Shown: positions 17,212 to 27,200 of the stretch, one piece after another
Position numbering within the stretch: the first letter of the stretch is position 1
Layout of the letters: the number at the start of each line of letters is the position of its first letter
DNA from: Imtechella halotolerans
Lineage (GTDB): Bacteria > Bacteroidota > Bacteroidia > Flavobacteriales > Flavobacteriaceae
Direction: 5' to 3'
Length of the DNA stretch: 64,000 nt
NCBI RefSeq assembly: GCF_028743515.2
Contig: NZ_CP117969.2
Location: 2,637,501-2,701,500, forward strand
Notes under the pieces: generated by a model
What the model was told of the DNA's origin: nothing
The model's database searches: none
What the model saw: the letters and a program-made list of their open reading frames with translations, nothing else
Position numbers and translations under genes: made by a program

Positions 17212-18621
17212 ATGAAAAAACAAATCATATCTATTTATACAGCAATTATATTAATGGCGGGTTTTACAGCTTGTAGCAATGACTTTCTCGATATTAAACC
17301 CGAGCAGAATGTGGCAGATGAAGATGCCATTACAGATGTTAATACACTAAAAACGGCTATTAATGGAGTTTATAGTAGATTGCAAAGCAGTGATTATTAT
17401 GGCAGGAGTATGTATGTTATTCCTGAATTGATGGCCGATAATTTGTTTCTAAGTTCTAGAAATACAGGAAGATATCTCGATTACGACAATTTTGTCGTTG
17501 CGGATGAAGATACATTTGCAGAAGGTGCTTGGGATGTAATGTATGAGGTGGTGGTGAATGCAACAAAAGCCATTGTAAGAGGTCAAGAGATAGAATCGAC
17601 CTCACAGGCACATCAGAATCAACTTAATGCTTTAATTGGTGAAGCCTATGCATTACGTGCCTTAGCACATTTTGATTTGGTTCGGATGTTCGCACAACCT
17701 TATAATTATTCTGAGAATGCAGCTCATTTAGGGATCGCTGTGATAAAGACGGTAAGTGCTGATGAAATTAAGCCAGCACGCAGTAGTGTTAAAGAAGTGT
17801 ATGATCATATCAATGATGATTTAAATCAAGCAATAGCCTTTCTTCCCAATAGTAATAATAATGGACACTTTAATGCCACAGCGGCTAAAGCACTAGCAGC
17901 AAGAGTGGCCCTTTATCAAGAAGATTATGACAGGGCAATTGCATTAAGTACTGAAGTTATTAATAATGGAAATCAATTAATTAGTAATTCTAATTATTTT
18001 GATATTTGGGATCAGGAGTTCAATTCAGAATCTTTATTTGAGATTGTAAATACAATTGCAGATAATCCTGGAACCAATAGTTTAGGTCATTATTTTGATG
18101 TAAACGGATATGCAGATGCATTGGTTGCAGAGGACTTAATTAATGCTTTTGATGCTAATGATATTCGTCTTGAAGCGATCTTAGAAGGGTCAAAACCTGG
18201 AGCTGAAGAGCTCGCTTTTTTTGTAGGAAAATTCCCCAAAGGTACTTCACATGATGATAATATACGTATCCTAAGGTTATCGGAGCAGTATTTAATCAGA
18301 GCGGAAGCTTATGTTAATGTTAATGAAGAAGAATTGGCTCAGGAAGATATTCTTACTATTGCCCAAAGAGCTAACCCTTCAGTTACTGAAATTACAGAAA
18401 CTGGAGCAGCCCTTATTGATAGAATTTTACTTGAGAGACGTAAAGAACTAGCCTTTGAAGGTCATCGTCTTTTTGACCTAAACAGAAATAAGAGATCAGT
18501 AACGATTATTCAAGGAGATCAGAGTATTCAAGCGGAATATCCGAATGACAAATTTATACTTCCTATTCCCTTGAGTGAATTGAATGCTAATACTAATATG
18601 GTACCTAATCCAGGTTATTAA
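17212..18621 (+). CDS. RagB/SusD family surface lipoprotein, locus 1
   Basis: A 469-residue substrate-capture lipoprotein. The lipobox is FTAC with Cys21-22 in MKKQIISIYTAIILMAGFTA followed by CSNDFLD, and the opening FLDIKPEQNV is typical of SusD. The tetratricopeptide-like helices (for example LIGEAYALRALAHFDLVRMF) and the C-terminal ending PIPLSELNANTNMVPNPGY are family hallmarks. It acts as the lid of the SusC barrel on the cell surface. The ATG at 17212 begins the signal peptide; an ATG three codons earlier is possible. Its stop overlaps the next ATG by one base, so the epimerase is coupled to it. Confidence 0.92.
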   Translation: MKKQIISIYTAIILMAGFTACSNDFLDIKPEQNVADEDAITDVNTLKTAINGVYSRLQSSDYYGRSMYVIPELMADNLFLSSRNTGRYLDYDNFVVADEDTFAEGAWDVMYEVVVNATKAIVRGQEIESTSQAHQNQLNALIGEAYALRALAHFDLVRMFAQPYNYSENAAHLGIAVIKTVSADEIKPARSSVKEVYDHINDDLNQAIAFLPNSNNNGHFNATAAKALAARVALYQEDYDRAIALSTEVINNGNQLISNSNYFDIWDQEFNSESLFEIVNTIADNPGTNSLGHYFDVNGYADALVAEDLINAFDANDIRLEAILEGSKPGAEELAFFVGKFPKGTSHDDNIRILRLSEQYLIRAEAYVNVNEEELAQEDILTIAQRANPSVTEITETGAALIDRILLERRKELAFEGHRLFDLNRNKRSVTIIQGDQSIQAEYPNDKFILPIPLSELNANTNMVPNPGY

Positions 18622-19661
18622 TGTTTGAAATTAGTTATAAACCATACATATTACAAAAAAAGTATGTATTCAGGATTGCAGGAGGTGCTCGTTCGAGTAC
18701 CCCTGTAATGCTGATAAGGGTTAAGTACGAAGGTGTTTGTGGGTATGGAGAAGCTTCCATGCCTCCCCTTTATGGTGAAACCATTGATTCAGCAGAAGCT
18801 TTTTTAACCAAAGTGGACTTGAATAGGTTTAAGAATCCTTTCGGATTGGAGGAAATTCTAACTTATATTGATGCAATAGAACCTGGAAATCCAGCAATAA
18901 AAGCGGCCATAGATATTGCTCTTCACGATCTTGTTGGGAAATTATTGAATGTACCCATTCATTCCCTTTTTGGTCTTTCAGCTGGGCGAATGTCTACTAG
19001 TAAAACTATTGGGATTGATTCTGCTCAAATAATTGCTCAACGGGTAGCAGAAGCAAATTCATTTAAATTTCTTAAAATTAAATTGGGTGCCGACAATGAT
19101 GAAGAGATAATGCAAGCGGTTCGATCCTGTACCAATCAACCACTGTATATTGATGCTAATCAGGGTTGGAAAGACAAACATCAGGCCTTGGAAAAAATAC
19201 ATTGGCTTAAGGAGCAAAATGTAATCTTTATAGAACAACCTCTTTTGAAATCAGCAATTGAGGATCAGCAATGGCTGGCAGCTCATTCGCCTCTACCTAT
19301 TGTTGGAGATGAATCTGTACAGCGATTACAAGATGTGTACAAAGCAGCAAACCTGTTTCATGGTGTAAATATTAAACTAATGAAGTCAACAGGTTTAAGA
19401 GAAGCATTTAAAATGGGTGCAGCTGCTCAGTCCATGGGCCTTAAAATTATGCTGGGTTGTATGTCTGAAACATCCTGTGCAATTGGTGCAGCTGCTCAAC
19501 TAGGAAGTCTCGCTGATTGGGTTGATTTAGATGGGAACCTAGGTATTTTAAACGATCCATTTGTAGGGCACCAAGTAGAAAAAGGTATTATTAATGTAAA
19601 TAAACTTCCTGGTGTTGGTCTTCAACCAGTAGACTGGGATCGAATAGCTGCATGTAAATGA
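18621..19661 (+). CDS. dipeptide epimerase (probable L-Ala-D/L-Glu epimerase)
   Basis: A cytoplasmic enolase-superfamily enzyme of 346 residues. All catalytic positions are present: K152-x-K154 (LKIKLG), metal ligands D178 (YIDAN), E205 (FIEQP) and D230 (VGDES), the second base K252 (NIKLMKS), and the C-terminal D302-x-D304 motif that in dipeptide epimerases binds the substrate amino group. This set matches L-Ala-D/L-Glu epimerases, which invert the second residue of murein dipeptides so that they can be split by ordinary dipeptidases. Exact dipeptide specificity varies in the family and is not settled here. It is coupled to SusD and overlaps the next gene by four bases. Confidence 0.85.
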   Translation: MFEISYKPYILQKKYVFRIAGGARSSTPVMLIRVKYEGVCGYGEASMPPLYGETIDSAEAFLTKVDLNRFKNPFGLEEILTYIDAIEPGNPAIKAAIDIALHDLVGKLLNVPIHSLFGLSAGRMSTSKTIGIDSAQIIAQRVAEANSFKFLKIKLGADNDEEIMQAVRSCTNQPLYIDANQGWKDKHQALEKIHWLKEQNVIFIEQPLLKSAIEDQQWLAAHSPLPIVGDESVQRLQDVYKAANLFHGVNIKLMKSTGLREAFKMGAAAQSMGLKIMLGCMSETSCAIGAAAQLGSLADWVDLDGNLGILNDPFVGHQVEKGIINVNKLPGVGLQPVDWDRIAACK

Positions 19662-21004
19662 AACACATACTTAGTTCTGTAAAACTTTTAATTGTAATAT
19701 CAGTTTTTCTAGCATGTTACTCTTGCAATCAACTACCATCTCACGACCAACTGACTGAAGAAATAGTTGTTGATCCAGCACTAGATTCTCTTTTTATTTG
19801 GTTAAATAAGAATAACATGTTTAATGGAGCTGTGGCCATAAAAAAAGAAGGAAAACTTTTGTTGAAAAAGGGATATGGATTTGCAAATTATCATCGTAAT
19901 GATCGATTTCAACCTTCTACTTCCATGGAAATTGCTTCTGTTTCTAAACAGTTTACAGCTACTGCTATCGCGCTTTTAATTCAAGAAGGAAAGATTGGCT
20001 TAGAAGATACTGTTAAGAAGTATCTTGGGGAGGATTTTCCATATGAAGGAGTTACCATTAAAAACTTAGTCACTCACACATCAGGGATTCCTGATTACGA
20101 AGATTATTTTAAATCAAATTGGGATACAACCAAGATTGCTACCAACGCTGATATTGTTCGCTATTTCAAGACTGAAAAACCTGGGGGATTATTACCAGGG
20201 CAGTATTATCACTATTCAAATTCAGGGTATATTCTACTGGCCGAAATTGTAGAGGCTGTTAGTGGTGAAACCTTGGACACTTTTCTAAATAATCAAATTT
20301 TTTCAGTGGCCAATATGAAACAATCTGGCTTTTATCATAGAGATAGTATTTGGAATATACAAGGATATGCTCCGGCCTATATGATAGGGGGAAAAGAGTG
20401 TCATTATAGTAAGCCTGAACATTTGCCAAAAAAGAACTACTATCGCTTTTTAAGTGGAAGGTTTGGATCAGGTAGGCAAAGTTCAAGTGTTGATGATTTG
20501 ATAAAATGGGATAGTATACTTTATACAGATGAGATTCTTACTGAAAGAGGTAGAGCTTTGGCGTACACCATATATCCTCCTGAAAAGGATAGTTCCGATT
20601 ATGGTTTTGGTTGGCATATTTACCATCTCAAAAATCTTGGAAAGGTGGTTTATCATACAGGAAGTTGGGCTGGAAATCAAAGTTATATTAAAAGATATAT
20701 TGATCAAAAAAGTGTGATTGTTTTACTCAATAACACACATTCCCCATACATGAAGGAAGTCCGATCAATTTTAGATGATTATTTGGAAGGAAAACCTTTG
20801 CGAAGACCCAGAGTAAGAGCAGTGGAGCAATTGAAACGGGACATCTGTAATTTGAATCTACACAACTTAAAAGAGTGGAAATTGGAACACCCGGGTATGA
20901 TATGGGATACAGTACAATTGAAACAATTATTAACCTTTTATGACAGCTATGGCGATGAAAACAAGAAAGCTATAATTCTGTCCTTTTGGAACGTTAAATC
21001 ATGA
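19658..21004 (+). CDS. beta-lactamase-like serine hydrolase lipoprotein
   Basis: An exported class C beta-lactamase/DD-peptidase-fold enzyme of 448 residues. The N-terminus is a lipoprotein signal (Cys20 or Cys23 in FLACYSCNQ). The catalytic motifs are S94-V-S-K97, Y186-S-N188 and an HTG-type triad (YHTGSWAGN, about 333-341). Such proteins act on D-amino-acid-containing peptides, for example as D-aminopeptidases, DD-carboxypeptidases or esterases. A 60-residue tail follows the hydrolase domain. It lies between the dipeptide epimerase and a DUF819 membrane protein with four-base overlaps on both sides, so a role in trimming peptidoglycan-type peptides before or during uptake is plausible, though not shown. 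Confidence 0.85.
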   Translation: MKHILSSVKLLIVISVFLACYSCNQLPSHDQLTEEIVVDPALDSLFIWLNKNNMFNGAVAIKKEGKLLLKKGYGFANYHRNDRFQPSTSMEIASVSKQFTATAIALLIQEGKIGLEDTVKKYLGEDFPYEGVTIKNLVTHTSGIPDYEDYFKSNWDTTKIATNADIVRYFKTEKPGGLLPGQYYHYSNSGYILLAEIVEAVSGETLDTFLNNQIFSVANMKQSGFYHRDSIWNIQGYAPAYMIGGKECHYSKPEHLPKKNYYRFLSGRFGSGRQSSSVDDLIKWDSILYTDEILTERGRALAYTIYPPEKDSSDYGFGWHIYHLKNLGKVVYHTGSWAGNQSYIKRYIDQKSVIVLLNNTHSPYMKEVRSILDDYLEGKPLRRPRVRAVEQLKRDICNLNLHNLKEWKLEHPGMIWDTVQLKQLLTFYDSYGDENKKAIILSFWNVKS

Positions 21005-22251
21005 AACATACTCCTTTTATTACCAATGATGCGGTGGTTTTTGGTATGCTAGCCGTCATTCTTGGATTTATATTTATTAGCTCTTCTAGTGATAAATCAT
21101 TTTGGAAGAAATTTTATGGCATTGTACCTTCAGTGCTTTTATGTTATTTTATACCTGCGCTTCTCAATACGTTTGGCATAGTAGATGGTAAAAGTTCTCA
21201 ATTGTATTTCGTAGCCTCACGTTATTTGCTGCCTTGTAGTTTAATTTTACTAACGTTAAGTATTGATTTTAAAGAATTGCGAAAACTTGGTAATAAGGCA
21301 TTGATTATGTTTTTTGCCGGAACACTTGGTATTATAATTGGAGGGCCGTTAGCCTTATATCTTGTAGGAAGTGCTTTTCCTGAAGTGCTATTCAGTAATG
21401 GAGAACCTGTGTGGAGAGGGCTGACCACAATAGCAGGTAGTTGGATAGGAGGAGGTGCGAATCAAACTGCCATGTATGAGGTGTTTGATGTTAGTTCAGG
21501 GCTTTTTGCTCAAATGATTGCAGTAGATGTAATCATCGCTAATATTTGGATGGGATTTATCCTGTATGGATCCCAGAAGCACGCCAAGATCGATGCTTTT
21601 CTTAAGGCTGATCATACACCTATTAAAAAACTTGAAAGGAAACTTGAAGACCAACAAGCAGGTAAGAGTGTGCCAGTAACTGTCCCTAGGCTTATGACAT
21701 TGTTGGCGATCGCTTTTGGAGTAAGTGGATTATCTCACTTCTTGGCTGATATTATAGCTCCCTATTTTCAGGAAAATTACCCTGAACTATCTAAATACTC
21801 ATTGACAAGTACGTTCTTTTGGCTTATCGTAATTGCGACCACTTTAGGTCTTTTCCTCTCTACTACTAAAGTAAGAAAGGTGGAGAGTTATGGAGCCTCT
21901 AAAATGGGAAGTGTTTTTCTCTATATTTTGGTCGCCTCTATAGGGATGCATATGGATCTTGGGGCTATATTAGATAACCCTATTTTGTTTCTAATAGGAC
22001 TCGTGTGGGTACTGATCCATGTGATTGTTTTGCTTCTAGTGGCAAGAATAATCAGGGCTCCTTTCTTTTATGTTGCAGTAGGTAGTCAAGCAAATATAGG
22101 AGGGGCAGCTTCAGCTCCAATCGTTGCCGCTTCATTTAGCCCATATTTGGCTCCTGTAGGGGTGTTGCTAGCTGTGTTAGGGTACGCAGTAGGTACATAT
22201 GGAGCCTATGTCTGTGGATTGATTTTGTCCTGGACATTTAGTTCAATTTAA
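21001..22251 (+). CDS. DUF819 family multi-pass membrane protein
   Basis: A 416-residue integral membrane protein with about ten to eleven hydrophobic helices and the DUF819 signatures GSWIGGGANQTAMYEVF (about 140-157) and VGSQANIGGAASAPIVAA (about 359-376), two glycine-rich repeats related by an internal duplication as in ion-coupled transporters. The family is related to gluconate or sodium:solute permease folds and its substrate is unknown. As last gene of the epimerase operon it is a good candidate for the inner-membrane importer of the dipeptide or amino acid handled there. A strong terminator follows its stop. Confidence 0.85.
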   Translation: MKHTPFITNDAVVFGMLAVILGFIFISSSSDKSFWKKFYGIVPSVLLCYFIPALLNTFGIVDGKSSQLYFVASRYLLPCSLILLTLSIDFKELRKLGNKALIMFFAGTLGIIIGGPLALYLVGSAFPEVLFSNGEPVWRGLTTIAGSWIGGGANQTAMYEVFDVSSGLFAQMIAVDVIIANIWMGFILYGSQKHAKIDAFLKADHTPIKKLERKLEDQQAGKSVPVTVPRLMTLLAIAFGVSGLSHFLADIIAPYFQENYPELSKYSLTSTFFWLIVIATTLGLFLSTTKVRKVESYGASKMGSVFLYILVASIGMHMDLGAILDNPILFLIGLVWVLIHVIVLLLVARIIRAPFFYVAVGSQANIGGAASAPIVAASFSPYLAPVGVLLAVLGYAVGTYGAYVCGLILSWTFSSI

Positions 22252-22263
22252 AAGAAATTATGT

Positions 22264-22290
22264 AAAGCAACCTCTATAAGGTTGCTTTTT
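22264..22290 (+). terminator. rho-independent terminator of locus 1
   Basis: AAAGCAACCT (22264-22273) pairs perfectly with AGGTTGCTTT (22279-22288) around CTATA, followed by further T residues. It closes the sigma-to-DUF819 operon 12 bases after the last stop. Confidence 0.9.
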
Positions 22291-22404
22291 TGTACCTATT
22301 AATTTTAACTTTAATAATTCTATAAGAAAGTTAAATGGTTTTTAAGTTTTAACAATTTGTTTAATTTAGCATAACATCGAGTTAAGTGGGAAAAGTAATT
22401 ATTG

Positions 22405-22932
22405 ATGTTAATTGTTCAAAGGTTAAAAAGAGAAGATATATCCGCACTTGAGGAAGTATACAATAAACACTTTGCTCGTGTATATTCAATAGCATTCAAG
22501 TATGTTAGGGATGACTATTTGGCATCTGATTTAGTACATGATGTTTTTATTAAATTATGGAAAAATAGGGAGAAACTATCAGAAGAATTAACATTGGATC
22601 ATCAGTTGTTTGTAATAACAAAAGGGATTGTAATTGACTATTTAAGAAAGAAAGTACGAGAAGAAAAGCTTCTTTATGATTACCAAACTACATTAGAAGA
22701 ACCAGAGGAGGATACAAAAAATGACTTAAGAAATAGTCGTCTTCGTAAGATGTATTCTATTATCGAAACTATGCCAAAAAGACAGCAGGTAGTTTTTAAA
22801 ATGATAAGGTTGGAAGGCTTTACTTATGATGAGGTTGCCGAAAGACTTAATATCTCTAAGAATACAGTGTCAAATCATTTTACCGCAGCCATGAAGTTTC
22901 TAAGAAAGAAAATTTATTTTCTATTTTTTTAG
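22405..22932 (+). CDS. ECF RNA polymerase sigma factor, locus 2
   Basis: A 175-residue ECF sigma factor. Region 2 covers about 10-55 (LEEVYNKHFARVYSIAFKYV and DLVHDVFIKLWKNREKL), and region 4 about 115-165 (MPKRQQVVFKMIRLEGFTYDEVAERLNISKNTVSNH by its ends). The ATG at 22405 follows directly after an in-frame TTG and is the better start. It precedes fecR, susC, susD and an M16 peptidase gene, and should control them. It shares only family-level similarity with the locus 1 sigma, so the two loci are not a recent duplication. Confidence 0.87.
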   Translation: MLIVQRLKREDISALEEVYNKHFARVYSIAFKYVRDDYLASDLVHDVFIKLWKNREKLSEELTLDHQLFVITKGIVIDYLRKKVREEKLLYDYQTTLEEPEEDTKNDLRNSRLRKMYSIIETMPKRQQVVFKMIRLEGFTYDEVAERLNISKNTVSNHFTAAMKFLRKKIYFLFF

Positions 22933-22978
22933 GGATAAATTAAGCTTGAATCAAAAATTTAACATTTTAAACTAGTGA

Positions 22979-23029
22979 TTTCATGAAATTGAATCGTATT
23001 CCTAGTAAAGGAATCAAAATTTCATGAAA
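22979..23029 (+). promoter_or_regulatory. imperfect inverted repeat covering the fecR start codon, locus 2
   Basis: TTTCATGAAATT (22979-22990) is complementary to AATTTCATGAAA (23018-23029), and between them ATTCCT (22998-23003) pairs with AGGAAT (23009-23014). In RNA the fecR AUG at 23024 would lie in the outer stem. A 14-codon ORF (22983-23027) begins in the left arm and its TGA overlaps the fecR ATG. The arrangement could limit or couple fecR translation. It may also act as DNA, since each arm is itself a palindrome. Confidence 0.45.
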
Positions 23030-24139
23030 AAGGAAATTGAATATTTAATCGAAAAGCTCACAAAGGGGATGGGCTCAGAAGAAGATATAAATAAGTTGAT
23101 ATCATATCTTAAATCTGGAGATTATAGTGAAATTGAAAAAGAACTTAAGGAAGAATGGGAAAAGGATTTTCATAGAATTTATAATACCACTCAAAAAGAA
23201 GTAACCCTAAGAAAAATACAGAAGAGTATTAGGAAGGAGAAGAGAGGCAGAATGTTTAGAAGAATTCATACTGTTTCAAGGTACGCAGCTGTTTTTGTTG
23301 GGATTGTGGTTGTTTCTGTTTGGGTATACAAGTATCAATTACAACCTACCATTCCTTTAGATAAAATTACCATAGAGCAAAATGATGGTACTATTTTAAT
23401 TATCGAGGATAATGATACTTCTAAGCCATTATTGTCAAGTGATTTAAAACGAGACTTGATAGCTCCTGGAGACAGGACGAAAGCTTCTGATGTGGAATAT
23501 AACACACTGAGAATTCCAAACGGTAAAAAACTTCATTTGCAATTATCAGATAGCACTATAGTCATACTAAATTCTGGTTCACATTTTAAATTTCCAGTTG
23601 AGTTTGTCCCAAATGAAAAAAGGCAGGTATATTTAGATGGTGAGGCTTATTTTAAGGTAACACATAATCCAAGGAATCCATTTGTTGTGAGGGGGAACAG
23701 TACTGAAACAGAAGTGTTAGGAACAGAGTTTAATGTATCTACTTATTCTGATCAGGAAACTGAAAACATTGTTTTGGTTGAGGGAAAAGTTAAGGTTTAT
23801 GACACTCAAGGTAATGCTCCACTTGAGTTAGATCCAGGCCAATTAGCTAGTTTAGTTAAAAACTCTTCTACTATACAAAAATCAGATGTTGATGTGTTTA
23901 ATTATGTGGCATGGACCTATGGTATATTGGTTTTTAGCAATGAGTCTTTTGGCCAATTGATCCCAAAATTAGAGAGATTTTACGGTGTTGAAATTTCAAT
24001 GAATAATCCTGAATTAAAAACCAAAAGATTCACCGGAAGATTTGAGTATGAAACTGTTGAAGAGTTATTAAGCACCTTTCAAAAGACAACAAGGTTTAGC
24101 TTCACCAAAACGAATTATAAAATTAGTATTAACCCTTAA
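23024..24139 (+). CDS. FecR family anti-sigma factor, locus 2
   Basis: A 371-residue anti-sigma factor: cytoplasmic segment 1-80, a membrane helix at about 86-103, FecR domain (about 160-265, with LRIPNGKKLHLQLSDSTIVI, LDGEAYFKVTHNPRNPF and VLGTEFNVSTY), and DUF4974 (about 295-370). An extra insert of about 45 residues (DKITIEQNDGTILIIEDNDT onward) lies between the helix and the FecR domain; this is seen in many long flavobacterial FecR proteins. It should control the preceding ECF sigma. The start codon lies within a predicted RNA stem. Confidence 0.88.
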   Translation: MKKEIEYLIEKLTKGMGSEEDINKLISYLKSGDYSEIEKELKEEWEKDFHRIYNTTQKEVTLRKIQKSIRKEKRGRMFRRIHTVSRYAAVFVGIVVVSVWVYKYQLQPTIPLDKITIEQNDGTILIIEDNDTSKPLLSSDLKRDLIAPGDRTKASDVEYNTLRIPNGKKLHLQLSDSTIVILNSGSHFKFPVEFVPNEKRQVYLDGEAYFKVTHNPRNPFVVRGNSTETEVLGTEFNVSTYSDQETENIVLVEGKVKVYDTQGNAPLELDPGQLASLVKNSSTIQKSDVDVFNYVAWTYGILVFSNESFGQLIPKLERFYGVEISMNNPELKTKRFTGRFEYETVEELLSTFQKTTRFSFTKTNYKISINP

Positions 24140-24172
24140 ACCAACATGTATGACTAAGTTTCGATAAAAAAA

Positions 24173-24198
24173 ACGGGAAATGCGCCAACATTCCCCGT
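24173..24198 (+). promoter_or_regulatory. fecR-susC leader hairpin with TGCGCCAACA apex, locus 2
   Basis: ACGGG (24173-24177) pairs with CCCGT (24194-24198) and AA (24179-24180) with TT (24191-24192), around the apex TGCGCCAACA (24181-24190) in which TG pairs with CA. The loop and closing pairs equal those of locus 1, while the outer stem bases differ and remain complementary. It ends 53 bases before the susC ATG and has no T-run. Confidence 0.55.
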
Positions 24199-24251
24199 AT
24201 GAAAATTTAAAAATTTTAAAAACTATTCAATTCTTAAATCACATCAAAATT

Positions 24252-27200
24252 ATGAAAAATTATCAAGCTTATCCTTCTCTTAAAAGGGTAAAGTTGAATC
24301 AAACGCTGTTCAGGCTTTTTGTGTTTTCTTTTTTTGTACTTAGTATTCTTCCTGCAAAGGCAGAAGTTTATTTACAAAGCAAAATCTCATTGAGATTAAT
24401 GTCAGCGCCACTTGAAAAAGTATTCAAAGAAATCGAGAAGGTAACTCAATACAGTGTTTTCTATCAAAACTCTTCCATTGATACCAGTAAGAAAATATCC
24501 GTTGACTTTAAAGAGGTGGAAATCGAAGAAGCAATGGAATTTATACTTAAGGGTACAAACATAAAGTTTGAAATTCTTAAAAATCAAATCATACTTACAC
24601 CAAAACCGAGCAAAATTGAAAAGAATTTATCGCAAGTAGGTATTATTCAGGAAAATGTTATTCATGGTGTTGTTCTGGATGAAAATAAGTTTCCGTTATT
24701 GGGGGCAACTGTAAAAATTAAAGGAACTTCCAAAGGAACCTCAACTGATTTTGATGGGAAATTTTCATTACAAGCGCAACCTAATATGATCCTGGAAGTA
24801 TCATATGTGGGTTTTAAAACAAAGGAAGTTAATGTTGGTAATCTAAATCGACTTGAGATTGTATTAGAGACAGACTTCGGGGCTCTTGATGAGGTTATTG
24901 TTGTCGGTTATGGAACTACAGACAAACAAAATATTGTGGGTTCTGTAGGAGTGGTTAATATACAGGCTTTACAAACTCAGGCTCCTACAATTAATCTAGA
25001 TAATGCATTACAGGGACAATTAGCTGGGGTATATATATCAAGTGCTAATGGTCAACCTGGAGCGCCTGCCCGAGTGAGAATTCGTGGAACAACATCCTTA
25101 CAGGGTTCAAACCAACCATTATATGTAATTGATGGCATCCCAGTAGTTCCTGACAGCAATATTCCAACCCAAGGAAGAGGAGGGCAAAATTTGGGGAGTG
25201 AACTTGCCCAACAGGGTCTTAACACGCCTATAGGAAATATTAATATAAATGATATAGAATCGATAAGTGTTCTAAAGGATGCCTCCGCAGGTGCAATTTA
25301 TGGATCTCGTGCTGCTAACGGGGTTATAATAATAACCACTAAAACAGGTAAATATGGTCAAGGGTCAAAGTTTAACGTTGATTATTCAGTAAGTATACAA
25401 GAACCAAAGACCCTAGACGTACTGAATGCAGAGCAGTTTAAGAAAGTAACTTTAACTGCGGTGCAGAATGGGGTGATTAACAATGCCTATACCCAAAGTG
25501 TGCTGGATGGTTCCTATTTTGGGAATGTTGATACTAATTGGGAATCAATGCTCAAGCCTTCCATGGCATTGACTTCTAATTTTAATATAAATGTCCAAGG
25601 CGGAAATGAATCAACACGCTATTTTTCCGCAGTTGGGGCAAATAATCAAGAAGGTTCCTTTAAGGGATCTAAATTTGATCGGTATTCATTTAAATTGAAT
25701 TTGAATACTAAAATTAACGAGATTTGGGATTTTGGGGTAACATCAAATTTATCCTTTAGTGAACAACAAGCCTTAGATGGAGCCTTGGTTGATAGGATGT
25801 ATATTTTTAGACCTGATTTACCTGTTTATGATAATGATGGAGGGTATTCTTTTTCTCAAGGGTATGCACTAGAGAATCCAGTCGCTTTATCTAAGGCGCG
25901 CAATAGTAATCAGACATTATTATTACTTACCTCTATTTTTACAGAATTAAAAATTTCAGAAGGTCTTAAGGCTAGAACCCTTATTTCACTTAATTATAAT
26001 AATGGTAATCAATTTAGTTTTTATCCAAGATTTACTTCTCGAGGTGGGTGGCATCGATTAACAGGAGAAGGCGACGGTTATGCACAAGAAAGTAAAGGCA
26101 ATTTTTCCAATGTAATGTGGGAAAACACACTTCGCTATAATAAATCATTCAAAGGAATTCATAATATTGATGCAGTACTTGGAGCTTCTTTTGAGCAGAA
26201 TAGTACGTCCCAAGTAAAGGCCTGGGGCACTGGTTTTTTTAACGATGTACTCACTAATATTTCAAGTGCGACGGTAAGTAGAGATGCTTCCTCACTAAAG
26301 ACTGCCTATGGTTTGGAGTCTTATTTTGGTAGATTGAACTATAATTATGAGGGTAAATATTTAATGAGTTTTTCAGCTAGAATAGATGGCTCTTCCAAGT
26401 TTGCAAGAGAAAATAAACATGCTTTTTTTCCTGCTTTTGCATTAGGGTGGAGGTTGTCTGAGGAATCATTTCTAAGCAAATTTGAAAAAGTTGATGATCT
26501 TAAATTAAAAGTAAGTTGGGGTATGACTGGTCAGCAAGATTTTGGACCATACCAATGGAGAACACTGTATGAGACAGATGATTACGGAGGACAACCTTCA
26601 GTGGTAATGACTCAATTAGGGAATGATCGTTTAAAATGGGAACGTAGTAAACAATTTGATGTTGGACTTGATTACTCTTTTTTTAATAGTCGTTTGTCTG
26701 GAACTGTTGGTTATTATATTAAAAGCACGGAAGACGCCATTTTTACAGCCATAACACCAGGTAATACGGGGTTTAGCTCTGTCTTAGCCAATGTTGGAAG
26801 CACTGAAAATAAGGGAATTGAGTTTGAAGTTAATGGGGATATTATTAAGTCAAATAATTTTAATTGGAATTTGTCTTTAAACATGAGTTTTAATAGAAAT
26901 AAGCTCACTAAAATTTCAGATGATTTTAAGGATGAATCAGGGTTTTTAACTGGTTTTCCTGGTGGAGGGCGGCTAAAGGAAGGCAGTCCTATTGGGTTGA
27001 TTTATGGGTATGTGTCTGAAGGGATTTTTCAAACCCAAGAAGAAATAAATCTACTTAACCAAGGATCCTCAACAGGGATATATCAAGCGGCTGCTACATC
27101 TCCAGGAGATCTGAAATTTAAAGATATCAACGATGATGGCCGTATTACAGCAGAGGATCAAGAGGTTATCGGAGATACTCAGCCTGATTTTTTTGGAGGG

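Noticed and set aside
24180-24251. Upstream ATG extending the locus 2 SusC by 24 residues
   Set aside because: The ATG falls in the leader hairpin and the added residues precede a normal signal peptide; the ATG at 24252 is better.
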